DNA of 64,000 nt from Austropuccinia psidii (Eukaryota > Basidiomycota > Pucciniomycetes > Pucciniales > Sphaerophragmiaceae): NCBI GenBank assembly GCA_023105745.1, contig JALGQZ010000017.1, positions 1,522,001-1,586,000 on the forward strand, in the 5' to 3' direction. The first letter of the stretch is position 1. Every line of letters begins with the position of its first letter. Position numbers and translations under genes: made by a program. The notes beneath the pieces were generated by a model, which ran no database searches, was not told where the DNA came from, and was given only the letters and a program-made list of their open reading frames with translations. Shown piece by piece: positions 1-12,047 of the stretch.

Positions 1-1477
1 GTGGGGTCACCTCTGGATGAAATTTCTGTAACTCAACTCTAAATAAGCTTAAATTAAGTTTTTAGTATTTTCAATACAAAACGTTGAAAATCCTCAAAAC
101 TTTAATTCAACTTACACCACATGTGGTGTTAACCATCAATTTTTGTGTTAAAATTGAGGTGTTGTGTTTAGTTTAGAAGTTATGAGGAATTAAAGTATTT
201 TCAATTGAATTCAATTGAAATGTCAAAATGTGCGTGTGTATTACATAAGTGAACTTGGATTTACATATGAGGTATCAATTATTACCATATTGAACTGTAC
301 AACTCAATTGAACTACATATGTAAATTATAAGTATAATACATGATGAGGAATTAAAGGAAAAATAAATTGGAAAGATTAAATTTGGGGGGGAAAAGGAAC
401 TCCAGCTCTAAGGGGGAGCTAGACCCCCAAAATCCTTGCTGACAGGCGTGGGATGTCAAAATTCACGCAAAAGTTCATCACTTTTGGCCTGGAATTGAGT
501 TACAGGGTCTGTGGACTCAATTGATGATGAGGTTTTGATACCAACTGGGGTAGTTTTAGCTGTTGCCAAGAGGGTAAACCTACCCTTAAGATAAGACAAT
601 CATAGTAAAAACAGTTTTAACTGGTTTCTACGTCTCTTACACACATTCTGACGTGTTTTGAAGGCTGTAGACCAGGTATTGCTATAGTAATGGCTGATTT
701 AAAAGTCTAAAATGGCTAAAAATGGCTTAAACCAGCCCTTTTTTTGGTCCAAACCAGGGTTCAATGATTCCATAATTGGCCTTTCTGTTGTAAGACTGTT
801 TCTCACGGCTGACAAGAGTAAATTTTACTTTTGGAGTAAGAAAATTGATGGCTATAAAAGAATGTCTTCTTTGCCCCACTTTTCTCTTCATGTTAGAATC
901 TTTTCCTTTTATAATTAGTTTAAACACTGTTAAACCAATCAATAAAAGATTCCAACCACCTTTTTAAAATCATTTTAAACCTTTTAATCACGTGAAAAAA
1001 TCATTATAATCATTGTTTGTAACTCTTATAATCATTTTTACCCCTGAACCACCCCAAAAGTGAATTAAAGCATCTTTCATCACTGTTAACTTTGTCACTT
1101 TGTTTCCAAATTCACTCAGGTAACTTTTGAGCGTGTTTTCTCTTTAATATTCTTTCCAAAGACTCTGTTCTTTAATTAATTGCTTGCAGTTCATTGCTCA
1201 ATTAATTCCAATTGAAATTGCTCTTGATGAAATTTCTTTTGTAGCCTTAAAATATCTCTTGTAGAGTATTTTTTGGATAAATTTGTATTGTTGGTAAAAC
1301 AATAAATTTTTATAATATTATTGTTTTATACTAATAAAGGTATAAACAATAAAATTGGCTTGTTTTCTCTTAAAAAAAATATTTCTTATTATTTTTGATT
1401 GATTTTTACCTTATACAAATTTTGAGGACAGGAAAAGTACTTGATTTTTAATTAAAGTTTCATATCCGCACCTTACA
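1..1477 (+). repeat. LTR L1, right part, nested in the 5' LTR of element O
   Basis: AT-rich, gene-free sequence ending in CCGCACCTTACA at 1477, directly followed by the recognisable tail of a different LTR. The ending resembles the ends (element sense) of the lineage-2 LTRs in B and F, which run TGTGAGCC...CCTTACA. It shares phrases such as ttaaaattgaggtg with the LTR starting at 60340. The left end and left target duplication lie outside the window, so solo LTR and full element cannot be told apart. No convincing coding frame was seen here. Confidence 0.6.
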
Positions 1478-1534
1478 GTTCCCTTATTGCTGAGCTCCAG
1501 GAAGCTCTTCTTATCCCCAAGAGTGCCTGTGACA
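1478..1534 (+). repeat. Tail of the 5' LTR of outer element O
   Basis: The last 57 bases match the end of the element D LTR (a ttcctgag/ccagg...aagag.ccctgtgaca pattern) and finish with TGTGACA. The next bases, 1536-1549, are TATATTAATTAACT, the same primer-binding-site candidate found directly after the D LTR. The rest of this LTR is displaced to the left by L1. Confidence 0.75.
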
Positions 1535-2247
1535 TTATATTAATTAACTAATAATTGCTTTTAATTATTTTATCATTACATTCACTCATTTCATTGCAAT
1601 TATGACTCTTTAATTCTTATGAACTTAATGATTTTTTTAACCTCTAATTATTAATTATTGAAAATTGAGGCCGACCCATTTTATTTTGATTTCTTCTTTT
1701 GAGAATTCATTACTCAAATACTCATCAAATTCATTTCAGAAAAATTCTTCATTCATCAAGATTCAATTTGATTTATTCTTGAAGAATTTTTATTTTCTAG
1801 GAATAATTCATTTGATTTTACTTTCATTTATTGATTTGACAGAAATCAATATTGAATTCAAGGAATTTATTGACATGAAGAATTCATCTACTCTGCTGAT
1901 TTCTCATCAAGATGTTGACATAAATTGAATTTTTTCAAGATGTGACATTGACTTGAACCTAAAAGAACTCATTTGATTGATTGATTTTTTCTTCAGGATT
2001 TTGATTATTATTGATTTTTATATATTGATTTATTGAATCCAAGATTTAATTTGCCAATAAATTGATTGATTCAGCTGAATCTTTATTTTTGATTTCTTTT
2101 ATTCTTCTCAAGATTTTTGTTAGAATTTTCCTTCAGGAATAATTTATTTATTGATTGACCTCAAGAAATTCCTTGATTCTGATTTTTCACCTCAAGTCTT
2201 ACTCTCATAATTTTATTTTTATGTTCTTTTCTATTTTATTATTTCTG
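1535..2247 (+). other. Untranslated leader of element O
   Basis: A T-rich, low-complexity leader with many ttgatt and ctcaaga-type words. The same kind of leader lies between LTR and gag in elements C (5596-6304) and D (37032-37775). No conserved gene was seen. It starts with the candidate self-priming site at 1536-1549. Confidence 0.6.
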
Positions 2248-2895
2248 TTCAACATTAACCTCCAGCAAGACAGACAAGATCTCAGGACAGAGCTCAAGCC
2301 ATTCTCACTCTAACACCAAGGGTACCCCTTGATGGTACCCCAGCAATTTCTCAACTGAGGGCCCATATAGACAGAGGAACAGTCAAGGAGGGAGGATCAA
2401 AATCTAAGAAGGAAGGAAGAGGGACCAGAGGATCAATTTCATATTCAGCAGTAGTTGGAGAATTTCCAGGAATTTAAAAACTTCCTTCTCAAGCTCTTGG
2501 TGAAGATGGTGAAGAGGAAGAGTCTGAAGGCACTGAAGTTGTCCTGGATCCTGTGGGGACATCTGGAAGTAGTGGAGTACCAACTATAGCCCAGTCTAAT
2601 CAGCCTTCCACTCACCAGACTGATCCAAAGCCTTTGGCCAACTTTCAATCCATGACTAAAATGATGGCCACTCTCCAATTGGCTTATTCAGAAGCTTCAA
2701 GAAAGCATTGATGAAGGAAGATGAATGCTTTGATGGGACCAAAACCTTCAGCTTAAGAAGTTTAATTCAGTCCAGCCAGCTTACTTTCATAATGATAAGG
2801 AAAATTTCTCTGAAGACAGAAAAAGGTTTCTCTACGCCACATCATTTTTCACTGGCAGGGCTGAAAAATGGATCAAGTGCTATATTTCAAATATG
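2248..2895 (+). pseudogene. gag, 5' part, element O (interrupted by element C)
   Basis: Translation in pieces gives the N-terminal Gag features of lineage 1: a PPARQTRSQ-like start, a VPLDGTP motif, an acidic EDGEEEESEGTE stretch, then a capsid-like part ending in FFTGRAEKWIK. This aligns with D gag at 37776-38430. The ATG of D is not present here and several stops and frameshifts occur, so it is a decayed copy. It stops exactly at 2895, where element C begins with its duplication ATGAC. The continuation is at 33756. Gag would form the particle shell and bind RNA. Confidence 0.8.
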
Positions 2896-2958
2896 ACTGT
2901 AACAACCACTCACCAGGGGTAAGGGTATTCATCAATACACCCACTCAAACACCTCAAA

Positions 2959-4887
2959 TGTAAGATGTGTCTATGAAACTTATGATAATATTACTATTAA
3001 TCAACAGTACTATGACTGTTCTTATCAAATATAATAACAAAGTGTTATTATAACCACCATTAAATAATTAAAGGATTATTTCTTTCACGTGTTAGACACT
3101 ACTGGTGATTTCAACAGTGAGAAAGTAATTGTCTACAAGAATCAATTAGAAGAAGATTTTAATGATAAAACTTCCTTTTATTAAAATAATAAAGTTATTT
3201 TAATATATAATTATCTTTTTCAAGAATAATTATAATGGTAATTCTTGAAGAAAACTAATTTTAGAGAAAAACTTTAAGAATTAAGGATAAATAACTCACT
3301 AATATTCCAAAGAACTTATTGAAAGATAAGATAGAGAGATTTGACATAGAATTGTGGATTTAAACAATCAAAATGAATTTATAAGAGTATTACAACAATT
3401 TATAGTTGTATTCTATGATTTCACGTCTTTATGATTGATTCTGAAAGAACTAAAACACTTAATAATAGCTTTAACTAATACTTACTTGTTGGTAACAATG
3501 TTATAAATGATAATAAGATGATGATGATGATGTGGAAAAAACAGCAAGAGGAGGCCTCTTTTAAGTCAACAACAGCTCACAGAGGCGTGCCATGGAGCCA
3601 ACTGAAAAACCAGTGAGTGAGAAAACAATAAACCCTTTTTGATTATTGATTGCATTGCCTGTTGTCACGTAAGATTATCATAATTACTTAATTGATGCTT
3701 TTACATGACTACCAACCCCAATATGGTTAAGAATAAAAGGAGTAAAATCTGTAAATCTTATTTTATTCTAAAATAATAATTGATTTATCAAAGTTATCAA
3801 TGTTATTGCCAATTTCATCCCAGGTTGTAATTACTGTGAATTTTTGAAGATTCAGTGCTCCACGTAGAATAATCAAAAATGGGCTGTAAGTAAAACATTG
3901 AATTTTATTAGTAAACCAATGATTCTTTTTGGTTTTACCATAGATGATACAGTTCTCCATTGGTCCTGAAAGCTTCAGAAAGATTCATTAAGAATTGTAT
4001 TTTTAATGAACTTTAAAAGTTTTTACCTCATTTCTACATAGAATTGCAAATATCAATGTTTTACTGGTTGCTATGAGGTAAATCAATGGATACAAGTCCA
4101 AAAAGGGTTTTAATTACTCTTTTGGGGTTTATCCATGGAAAGTAATTAAGAATTGACCTGGTTACAGGAGTCTAAGTAGCTCTTTACCTCCTTGGCACGT
4201 CAAAATAGCAGGTTATTTGCTATTTTCTTGAGATTTACTGTAGTTGTAACATGGTAACCAAGTTCCCAAAGTGTTTTAGTTTACTAATTGGGCAAAGTTC
4301 AGCCATGGATCCAAGCTTTGGAGCTGTCCACGCCTCTGAGGCATCAGAAGTTGGGTACCCTGGCTCTCTTTGATGTCTTTTGTCCCCCTTGCTTATTTTT
4401 CACGTCAAAATAGAAATCTAAGCTTCAAGTGAGATATCCACTATGGGTGTACCAAAGGTCCATGTACAAATACCATGATATTAAGTGCTCAAAACATGCA
4501 TAACACTATTCTTAGTGTATATGTAACATGACATTTCTCACATTCCCATTATTTTGGCATGAAATTAAGAAAAATAATTTTTTTTTACAGATATTTTATG
4601 TGGTATGGATGATGTGGTATTGAAGTATTTTCCATATTACCACCTCAAAGAGTTATTTTGAGCTTATTCACTCTATGGAGCTACCATAGGTGAATTTGGG
4701 TGTAGAATCCAAATTTGCCTTAAATCCATGGATTTACTTACTCAATAAAAAGCTATTCATATTTTCTGAAATCAAAAATGATGAATTTTGAATATATGCA
4801 TAACTTATGAGTTATGCGTAATTCAACACTTATTTTTAAGAAAATTGTGGCCTATTTGGGTATGTAAAATATACCTCAAGGCTCACA
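2959..4887 (-). repeat. Solo LTR S1 (lineage 2-like, 1.93 kb) inside the C 5' LTR
   Basis: On the plus strand it starts TGTAAGATGTGTCTATGAAAC and ends tacctcaaGGCTCACA, matching the ends of the B and F LTRs (TGTAAGGTTTGACTATGAAAC ... AGGCTCACA). Element sense is therefore minus. The flanks tcaaa and ttgaa could be a decayed 5-bp duplication. Comparison with the intact C 3' LTR shows that the sequence across the junction is otherwise continuous. There are no internal genes, so it is a solo LTR left by recombination. Confidence 0.75.
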
Positions 4888-5183
4888 TTGAATCAGCAGA
4901 TTGCCTATTTGCATCAGCATTCAGTTTCAGAAATCTTCCTTGCTGAAACATGCATACAGATTGGTACTTCAATACAGCCTGTCAACATCTGTACAGGTTG
5001 GAATTACCCAATACAGTTTGGATAGACCATTTCCAAACTGTATGATCACTCAATACCACCACAACTTATGTACAGGCTCTGTACAGCTGTACAGGACCTG
5101 TATTGGCTAGACTCAACTCAATACTCATTTATTCTCATGAAAATTATCTTTCTGGATCAGGGCTGGTGATTCTCACATATACC

Positions 5184-5236
5184 AGCCCCTCTTTCTCTCC
5201 CCTGGGGACTTTTCCCCAGTAAATTAATCTGGTTTA
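5184..5236 (+). promoter_or_regulatory. Core promoter and primer hairpin of the C 5' LTR
   Basis: A conserved tctcacatata motif is followed about 25 bases later by the hairpin CTGGGG (5202-5207), loop, CCCCAG (5214-5219), then AGTAAATTAATC. The same arrangement is present in every lineage-1 LTR of the window. TATA-like spacing suggests that transcription starts near the hairpin. The start site itself is inferred. Confidence 0.5.
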
Positions 5237-5595
5237 TTCATTATTTTATGAATATTATTATTCTTATTTTGGGTTTTATATATATTTACTATTAAGTTAG
5301 TCTTTGCATTTTCTTTCTTTGCCTACACAGTATGAGTTGGGTGGCCATATCCTTATTAACCCTTCTCTTTTCATTCTGACAGGTTGAAAAAGTGGACTTG
5401 GACTTGTTTGTGGTTGGCTCTTCTATTTCTTACTCCTATTCTTTTGTTGCTTCTTTTCTTATATTTATTTTATTAATAATTCATCTAATAACACTCTTAA
5501 GTGTATTTCTTTCTTACCATATCCTGAGCCCTCCATAAGTGAGTCCCAGTTTACTGAGTGCCAGGCCCTCTTCACTTAGAAGAGCCCCTGTGACA

Positions 5596-6304
5596 TCAAA
5601 CTAATTAACTAATATTTGATTCTTTCTTTTCATTAATTTATATTCATTTCTCTCATTCATCAATTATGACTCTTTAATGTTCTTATGATTTTTCATGATT
5701 ATGATTCTTCTCTCATCAATTTTCATCTCATTCATTTCATTTATATGAAAATTGACTCTTTCTATTTTTTCTTAATCATTGCTGACCATCTCATTCCACT
5801 TAATATTTTTTCAATCAAGCTTTTCTTTGTTTGTTTATTCAGATCTTATCAGGAGTTATTGATTGGTTATTGATTGGTTGATTGATGAGGATCCATTTGG
5901 GTTATTGATTTGGCAATTCAGGATTTTATTTGTATTGATTTGATTGACTTTTGAATTCCTCAAGATAACTGAGTTATCCTCAAGAATTGATTGTTGATTA
6001 TTAATTGATTTTGATTACTGAAGATATTGATTGACTGATTGATTCCTCAAGACCTTAAATTGACCTTGAGGAGATTGATTGATTGATTGACTGATTGTTT
6101 ATTAAGCTCTTCAAGATTATTGATATTTAATTGAGTTAATTTTTTATTGTTGATTTAATTTATTTGATTATTGATTGCATTTTACTTCACCTCAAGATTT
6201 GAATTGATTCCTCAAGACTCTTCAAGACCTTTATTGTGATTGATTTGACCAAGCTTTGATTTCTGTTTTTCAATACCATCAATTTATTATTCTAATTCTT
6301 CATA
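5596..6304 (+). other. Untranslated leader of element C with primer-binding-site candidate
   Basis: It begins TCAAACTAATTAACT directly after the LTR end, without the TGG of a tRNA-primed site. The remainder is T-rich with runs of ttgattgatt and ctcaagac words, like the leaders of O and D. No gene was seen. Confidence 0.55.
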
Positions 6305-7657
6305 ATGCAAGTTCAGCATAGCCCACAAGACAATAACACTAGATCTCAAAGAAATCCAGCTGTTCTCACTCCTACAGCAAGGGTTCCTCTTGACCTCACA
6401 CCATCAGTTCATGAACTGAGTGCAAATTTGGACAGAGGACCACCAATTGAAGGAGCTGCAACCTCAAGAAAAGGGGAATGAAATCAAGAAGAACAAGATC
6501 TTTCTTTGCACTTTTGGGTGGCTACCCTGGCATGTCTGAAAGTGCAAGAGCAAGACTAGGGAAAGTTGAAGATGAAGAGCAGGAAGAGTCTGTGGAAGAA
6601 GAAGATTCTGGGGAGACTGAAGTGGCAGATGCCTTGGCAAATGTTCCAGGGGTGTCTTGGGTTCTAATCTAGCCCTTTCTAGTCAGCCTATTGTCTCTCA
6701 AGCTGAACCAAGTCTCCTCAAGATGATGGAGCAAATGACTCAATTAATAGGGCAACTCACTCAAGCAGTTACCCCCAGGGACAATTACAAAGCCCCTGCT
6801 TTCAAGACTCCATCCATGAAGCCACCTGATTCTTTTGATGGTACTCAAGCTCATAAATTGAGAGGATTTGTCCAATCCTGTCAATTGGTTTTCCATAATG
6901 ATCCAGAAAATTTCTTCTCTGACAGGAAGAAAGTTCTTTACTCAACTTCTTTTCTCACTGGTAGAGATGGAAATGGATTGAACCCTATCTCTCAGATATT
7001 TCCAATGAAGATCCTTCCTACCTCCTCAATAATTGGCAGTTATTTGAAACTCAATTATTCACTCTTTTTGGTGACCCCAATGAAGTAAGGAAAGCTGAGA
7101 AGGAGCTGGATAATTTGAGGATGAAGGAAAGTGGTCATGTATCCTTGTACATTGCTGATTTCAGAAGCTTAATGTCAAGAATTGGAGATTGGGGGGAAAG
7201 AGTTTATATCCATGTTTACAGAAGAGGATTGGAATCAAGATTGTTGGACCAGTTGGATTCTCACCCTGGAACCTTTGACACTCTTCAAGAGCTTATGGAT
7301 GTCACTCTGGAATTAGACACAACATATCATGAGAGACAAAAAGAAAAGGGTGGAAATCAAGAGAAGAAGCATCCTGCTACTGGGTCCAATCAATCTAGGC
7401 CTCCTCAGAACTCATCTTCAAAGAGGCCTCACCAAAAGGAGAATAAGAAGGGCAAGCAATTTTGATCTTCAAAGGACAAGCCCCATGCTGCTCTCCTCAA
7501 TAAGGACAATAGATTAATTGGTTCTGAAAAGGAGAGGATGTTTAAAGAGGGGTTGTGTACTTATTATGGTGGAAAGCACCCAATTGAAAAATGCTTCAAG
7601 AGACCTCAGAACAAGCCTGGGTCATCAAGAGGCTTCCCTAACAAGCAGGGAAAAGCC
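6305..7657 (+). pseudogene. gag of element C (frameshifted)
   Basis: The ATG at 6305 opens a frame with the lineage start MQVQHSP. A lost base in a G run near 6470 shifts frame into a part starting MKSRRTRSF. The capsid-like region (SFDGTQAHKLRGF, FFSDRKKVLYSTSFLTGR) occupies 6657-6970 and a further shift follows near 6965. The matching C-terminal part (RMKESGHVSLYIADFRSLMSRIGDW) is open from 7115 to 7463, where a stop follows a lysine-rich stretch. The zinc knuckle at about 7553 reads CTYYGGKHPIEKC: its second cysteine is tyrosine, so RNA binding is probably lost. Gag runs into the GGGAAAA site at 7648. Confidence 0.85.
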
Positions 7658-9850
7658 TTAGTGGGGATCATTATGTGTTCAATAGTTCTCACATATTTCC
7701 TTCAAGAGCACAATTGTGCACTCTGAATACTAGTGTCAAGAAATCTTTAAAGTTTCTTCTTTTTCTTCTGTCTCTGATATTTTTTATAGTATTCTAATTG
7801 ATTCTGGTGCTACAAACTCTTTTATTGCAAAGAATTTATTTCTCAAGTACTCATTCACTCTGTTAGAGCTCAATGAAAAGATTCCTCTTTTCATTATGGA
7901 TTAAAATGAATCCCCTGCCTTTTTCATCACCAATTATACCAAGTGGGTAGTTGACTTGACTTCCTTCAGAAGCTCTCAATGGGACTTTTTCATCATATAT
8001 TCACCCAAAGGAGAAGAACTAATATTGGGCTATGATTTCCTTTACCATTTAAATCCCATTATTGATTTTAAAAACGATTGATCACCTATTATTCTAGTCA
8101 TAAGGGCTCTAGTGGTATTGTTCATCCCGCTAGTAATGACTTTGCCACTGCTGTCAACAGTGTTGCTCTGATTGGTGAACTTAAGACACCTTCCCTTCCT
8201 TCTTCTGTCCATATCCCTGCCATCATTCCCTCTCAGTCATTACCTACATCAAGAGATGAAGTCTTCAAAGAGATAAAAGATGTTGGAGAAAATGTTGCTA
8301 TGTCTTCACTTCATCTCTTTAAAGGGGATATGGACCTTTCTCCTTTATCTTTTCATGCCTCCCTGGAGGAGCAGTGGGATGAGGAGGAAGAGCCAGAAGA
8401 TATTGAAACTGTGTTGAAGGTAGTCCCTCCTGCCTATCACCAATATTTGGATGTATTCTCCAAGGTGAAAGCAGAGAAACCTCCTCCACACTGCGCCTGT
8501 GATGATCATATTGAATTGAAGGGTCTTCTACCTCCAATTGGTGTTATCTACTCATTATCAAACCAAGAGTCAGAAACACTGCAGGCCCACATTTCAGAGA
8601 ATGTAGAGAAAGGTTTCATAAGACATAGCTCCTCTTCAGCAGGAGCACCTGTCGTTTTTGTCGAAAAAAGGATGGAGGTCTTTGTTTGTGTGTTGAATAT
8701 GGCAAACTCAATGCTGTAACTAGGAAGAACAGGTATCCTGTTCCTCTTATGAACCAGCTTCTTACCATATTCAACGGTTCCAATATCTTCTCCAAGATAC
8801 ACCTTCATGTTGCATATAACCTTCTGAGAATCAAAGAGGGGGATGAGCACTTAACTGCCTTTAGAACCAAGTATGGTAGTTATGAGTATTTGGTCATGCC
8901 ATTTGGTTTGACCAATGCTCCAACTTCTTTCCAGAATCTGATGAATGATATATTTGCAGATTTTCTTGATGTTTTTGTTGTGGTTTATGTAGATGATTTT
9001 ATGGTTTTCTCCAGATCTGAGGAAGAACATTTCAAACATGTGACCTCTGTCCTTCAAAGACTGAGAAGATAATTTGTTTTCTAAAGCCTCCAATTTTGTA
9101 TTCCATGCTTCAAGTGTGGAATAATTGGGTTATTTTGTTTCAAGTGAAGGCCTCAAGATGGAGTCTTCCAACATTGAGCAAATCCTCAATTGGCCTCAGC
9201 CAAGAAACATCAAGGCCCTTCAATCCTTTCTTGGATTTGCCAATTTTTATTGTTGTTTCATAAATAATTGATCTAAAAAATCACTTCTCTCACTTCCCTT
9301 CTCAAAAAAGACTCTCCTTTTAGCTTCAATGAGGAAGCTCTTAGTCAGTTTCAAATACTCAAAGAAGAATTCACCACTGCACCTATCCTTGCTCATTTAA
9401 ATCCTTCTCTACCAACTATAGTAGAGAATGGTGCTTCTGATTATGCTTTGGGTGCTGTACTGAGCCAGGTGAATGACTTAGGAAAGAATCCCATTGCATT
9501 TGATAGTTGAAAGCTGCTTCCAGCTGAGCTCAACTATGAAATTCATGACAAGGAACTCCTTGGCATAGTTTGGGCTCTCAAGCGCTGAAGAGCCTTCCTT
9601 CTTTCTCTTTCCAATCCCTTTGAGGTCTTCAAAGACCACTCTTCCTTTCAGTATTTCATTTCTTTTAAAGTCCTTACTTGTCGTCAGGCCTGTTGGGCTG
9701 AATTTCTTTCTGAGTTCCATTTCACTATTACTTACTGCCCTGTCAGGCTGGCTACTTTACCAGATGCCTTTTTATGTTGGGAAGACGGGTACCCAGAGAG
9801 GGGGGTGGACTTCATCAGCAAGAATACTCATAATTTTCATCAAGTAATCT
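7645..9850 (+). pseudogene. pol part 1 of element C: protease, reverse transcriptase, RNase H
   Basis: The aspartic protease motif LIDSGATNSFIAK is at about 7797, with a nonsense codon TAA at 7902. The region before reverse transcriptase and its first third are open from 8078 to about 8660. A frameshift near 8670 moves to the frame 8686-9072, which carries [14 protein letters not shown] and the YVDD catalytic box. Motif A reads KIHLHVAYN where sibling D has KIDLRGAYN, so a catalytic aspartate is lost. The connection and RNase H region (LGAVLSQVND, AFDS, ELLGIVWALKR) follows with several stops between 9070 and 9850. Confidence 0.85.
7648..7654 (+). promoter_or_regulatory. Candidate -1 ribosomal frameshift heptamer GGGAAAA, element C
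   Basis: Read in the gag frame the site is G_GGA_AAA, the form needed for -1 slippage. The pol frame continues in -1 as GKSLSGDH. In O and D the next gag codons are GCC TGA; here the stop has become TTA. The same heptamer is present at 34351 and 39081. Confidence 0.6.
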
Positions 9851-11284
9851 AGCAAGATGGAATTCAAGAGTCAAGATTCTTCTCAATCAAGGTAGAAATA
9901 TTCTCAGATTTAGTTGACAAGATTCAAAAAGAAGTATGGCAAGACAATGATTATAAAGAAGTACTCAAGCAACTAGCAAGAGGTGAATCAGTTCCAGATT
10001 ATTCTATTGAACCTCAAGCTAAGTTATTATTATTCAAAGATAGAGTGGTAATCCCAAGCAATAAATAAATCCAACTCAATATTCTTTGAAAGAATCATGA
10101 CTCACCATTGGCTGGCCATCCTGGCCAGGAGAAGACCCTCAAGATCATCAAGAGGGATTTTTATTGAGCTGGCATGAATCAATTCATTAAGGAATATGTG
10201 TCATCATTGCAGAAATGTTCAAGAAACAAGAACATTCATCATAAGAGGTTTGGATTACTCAAGCCTCTTTCAATTTCATCTGGTCCTTGGAGTTCATTAT
10301 CAATGGACTTTATCACTCAATTGCCACTGTCAAAAAACTATGATTCAATTTTAGTAGTTGTGGACAGATTCTCAAAGATGGCAATCTTCATTACAGCCTA
10401 TGGAACAATAACTTCCCTGGACTTAGCTCAAATATTTATTAGCCATTTATTTTCCAAACATGGCCCTCTTGTCAGTATTGTTAGTGATAGAGGTTCCTTA
10501 TTTGTTTCATCATTCTGGACTCAATTATGTCAGCAGCTCAAGACATCAAGAGATCTTTCAACTGCATTTGATCCTGAAACAGATGGACAGACAGAGAGGA
10601 TAAATCAAATCCTAGAACAGTATCTTTGGATGTATGTAAGTTACCATCAAGATGACTGGCACACCTGGCTCCCTCTGGCTGAATTTGCCTATAACAATGC
10701 AGTACATTAATCAACAAAGCAATCACCTTTTCCACCATTTATGGAAGAAATCCCATCTTTGACTCCATCCATGTTTCTCAAGACTCACCTGCTGGAAAGG
10801 TATCAACAAAACTCCAATCAGTACAGCAAGTTGTCAAAGAAGAATTAGAGTCAGCAATGAGGAGATTCAAGAAGTATGCAGATAGAAATAGATCAATTCC
10901 ACCTGATTTCCAACCTGGGGATAAGGTATGGCTAGCTTCCAAGAACTTCATGACTACAAGACCCACCAATAAATTTTCAGAAAGTTGGCTGGGACCATTT
11001 GAAGTCATGCATACCACCTCAAGTTGCCTCAACAATGGAAATCAGTTCACCCTGTATTCCATGTGTCCTTATTAGAACCAGTGAAGCAATCAGCTATCCC
11101 AAATCAACATCAATTGCCACAACCACCACCAGTCCTGGTGGAGGAGCAAGAAGAATGGGAAGTGGCTCAGGTTCTGGACTCCAAACTCAAGCGAGGTAAA
11201 TTATGGTATCTTGTAGGGTGGAAAGGATTCAGTGAAGACCAAGAAAGAACAAGCTGGGAACCAGATTCCAACCTTACCAACTGA
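9851..11284 (+). pseudogene. pol part 2 of element C: integrase and chromodomain
   Basis: The zinc-binding HHCC region is around 10,090-10,240, with one cysteine of the CxxC replaced by leucine (SSLQKCSRN). The catalytic core at 10,174-10,710 keeps D (MDFITQLP), D (SIVSDRGS) and E (TDGQTERINQ). Frameshifts follow near 10,710 and 11,030. The C-terminus has a chromodomain: EEWEVAQVLDSKLKRGKLWY, then LVGWKGFSEDQERTSWEP. Chromodomains of this lineage are known to bind histone marks and guide integration. The copy is not translatable as one protein. Confidence 0.85.
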
Positions 11285-11356
11285 CCAGACATTGTCAAGG
11301 ATCTCCATTCATTGTATCCTGGTAAGCCTGGTCCAAATAACTCAAGAGTTTGATTT

Positions 11357-11473
11357 ATGGTGCTTGGTGGGGAGAAGAAGTTATGAACTTAAGTTCCTCT
11401 CCTGGAATGCACCTTTAAGGGGTATTCTACCCATATGTTGTTGTATGCATCCCCTTGGCCACTTTGTGAGCAC
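11357..11473 (+). repeat. 3'-UTR module, copy 1, element C
   Basis: A run of about 115 bp from ATGGTGCTTGGTGGGG to CCTTGGCCACTTTGTGAGCAC. A second diverged copy follows at 11667-11774, and the same pair occurs after pol in D and E. It is non-coding, past the chromodomain stop. The ends can pair (GTGCT with AGCAC). Confidence 0.75.
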
Positions 11474-11666
11474 TTGTCAGCTTTTTGGACAGATCCAGGA
11501 AGCATGCAACATCAATACCCTCTGATCTGGGCCTTATCAAGATATGGCCGGATCTCTTATTCCCTGTTTTATTTTCTTTTCTCTTATCAATATTTCAATT
11601 TATGCCAATCATCATTATTCAAGACTTTCATTACTTCAAGTCATTTATGGCAATTTGTTTCATGTT

Positions 11667-11774
11667 ATGGTGCTTGGTGGGGATTGGGAGTAATGAAAGT
11701 AAGTTCCATCTCCTGGGATGCTTCCCTGAGGGTTCATTTCTTTTAAAACATTACCTCGGCCACTCTGTGAGCAT
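11667..11774 (+). repeat. 3'-UTR module, copy 2, element C
   Basis: Shares with copy 1 the blocks atggtgcttggtgggg, agtaagttcc, tctcctggGatgc and ggccactctgtgagca, with different sequence between the blocks. Spacing to copy 1 is about 190 bp of T-rich DNA. Confidence 0.75.
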
Positions 11775-11946
11775 CAAATACTTGATTTTCATTTTTCAGA
11801 CATTCTTGGCCAAAATCAAGCAACTCACTACAAGAAGGAAAAACCATCAGAAATTTCTTTTATCTCTTTTTCTCTACTCTATTTTTCTTTCTTTTTCTCT
11901 AATTTTATAATTTTGTTTTCTTTTATTTCTTTAGACAGCAGCATCC

Positions 11947-11970
11947 CCTCCCAAGGCATGTATTGGGAGG
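11947..11970 (+). other. Stem-loop in the 3' UTR of element C
   Basis: CCTCCCAA, loop GGCATGTA, TTGGGAGG: eight perfect pairs. Element E has the counterpart ACTCCC...GGGAGT at 49130-49153, preceded (in element sense) by the same gcagtagtcatc-like context. The outermost pair changes from C-G to A-T while pairing is kept. Confidence 0.55.
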
Positions 11971-12047
11971 TCCATTTATTTTTTCATTTTTAGTAGCTAT
12001 AAGAGTGGGGATAGAAGTCAAACCAAACACAAATAAGGACAAGGAAA

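Larger units (their letters stand above)
2896..5595 (+). repeat. 5' LTR of element C, split by solo LTR S1
   Basis: The LTR proper is 2896-2958 plus 4888-5595, about 770 bp, from TGTAACAACC to TGTGACA. It matches the 3' LTR at 32992-33755 through its length. Its internal core contains a cacatata promoter-like motif and a CTGGGG/CCCCAG hairpin. The middle is occupied by an unrelated lineage-2 LTR. Confidence 0.88.

Noticed and set aside
1535..2247. Repeated ttgatt/ctcaaga words in the leaders as a satellite or binding-site array
   Set aside because: No fixed period or unit was found in O, C or D; it looks like biased low-complexity leader sequence.
5596..5615. tRNA primer-binding site after the lineage-1 LTRs
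   Set aside because: No TGG follows the LTR end in O, C or D; the conserved AATTAACT segment instead matches the LTR itself.
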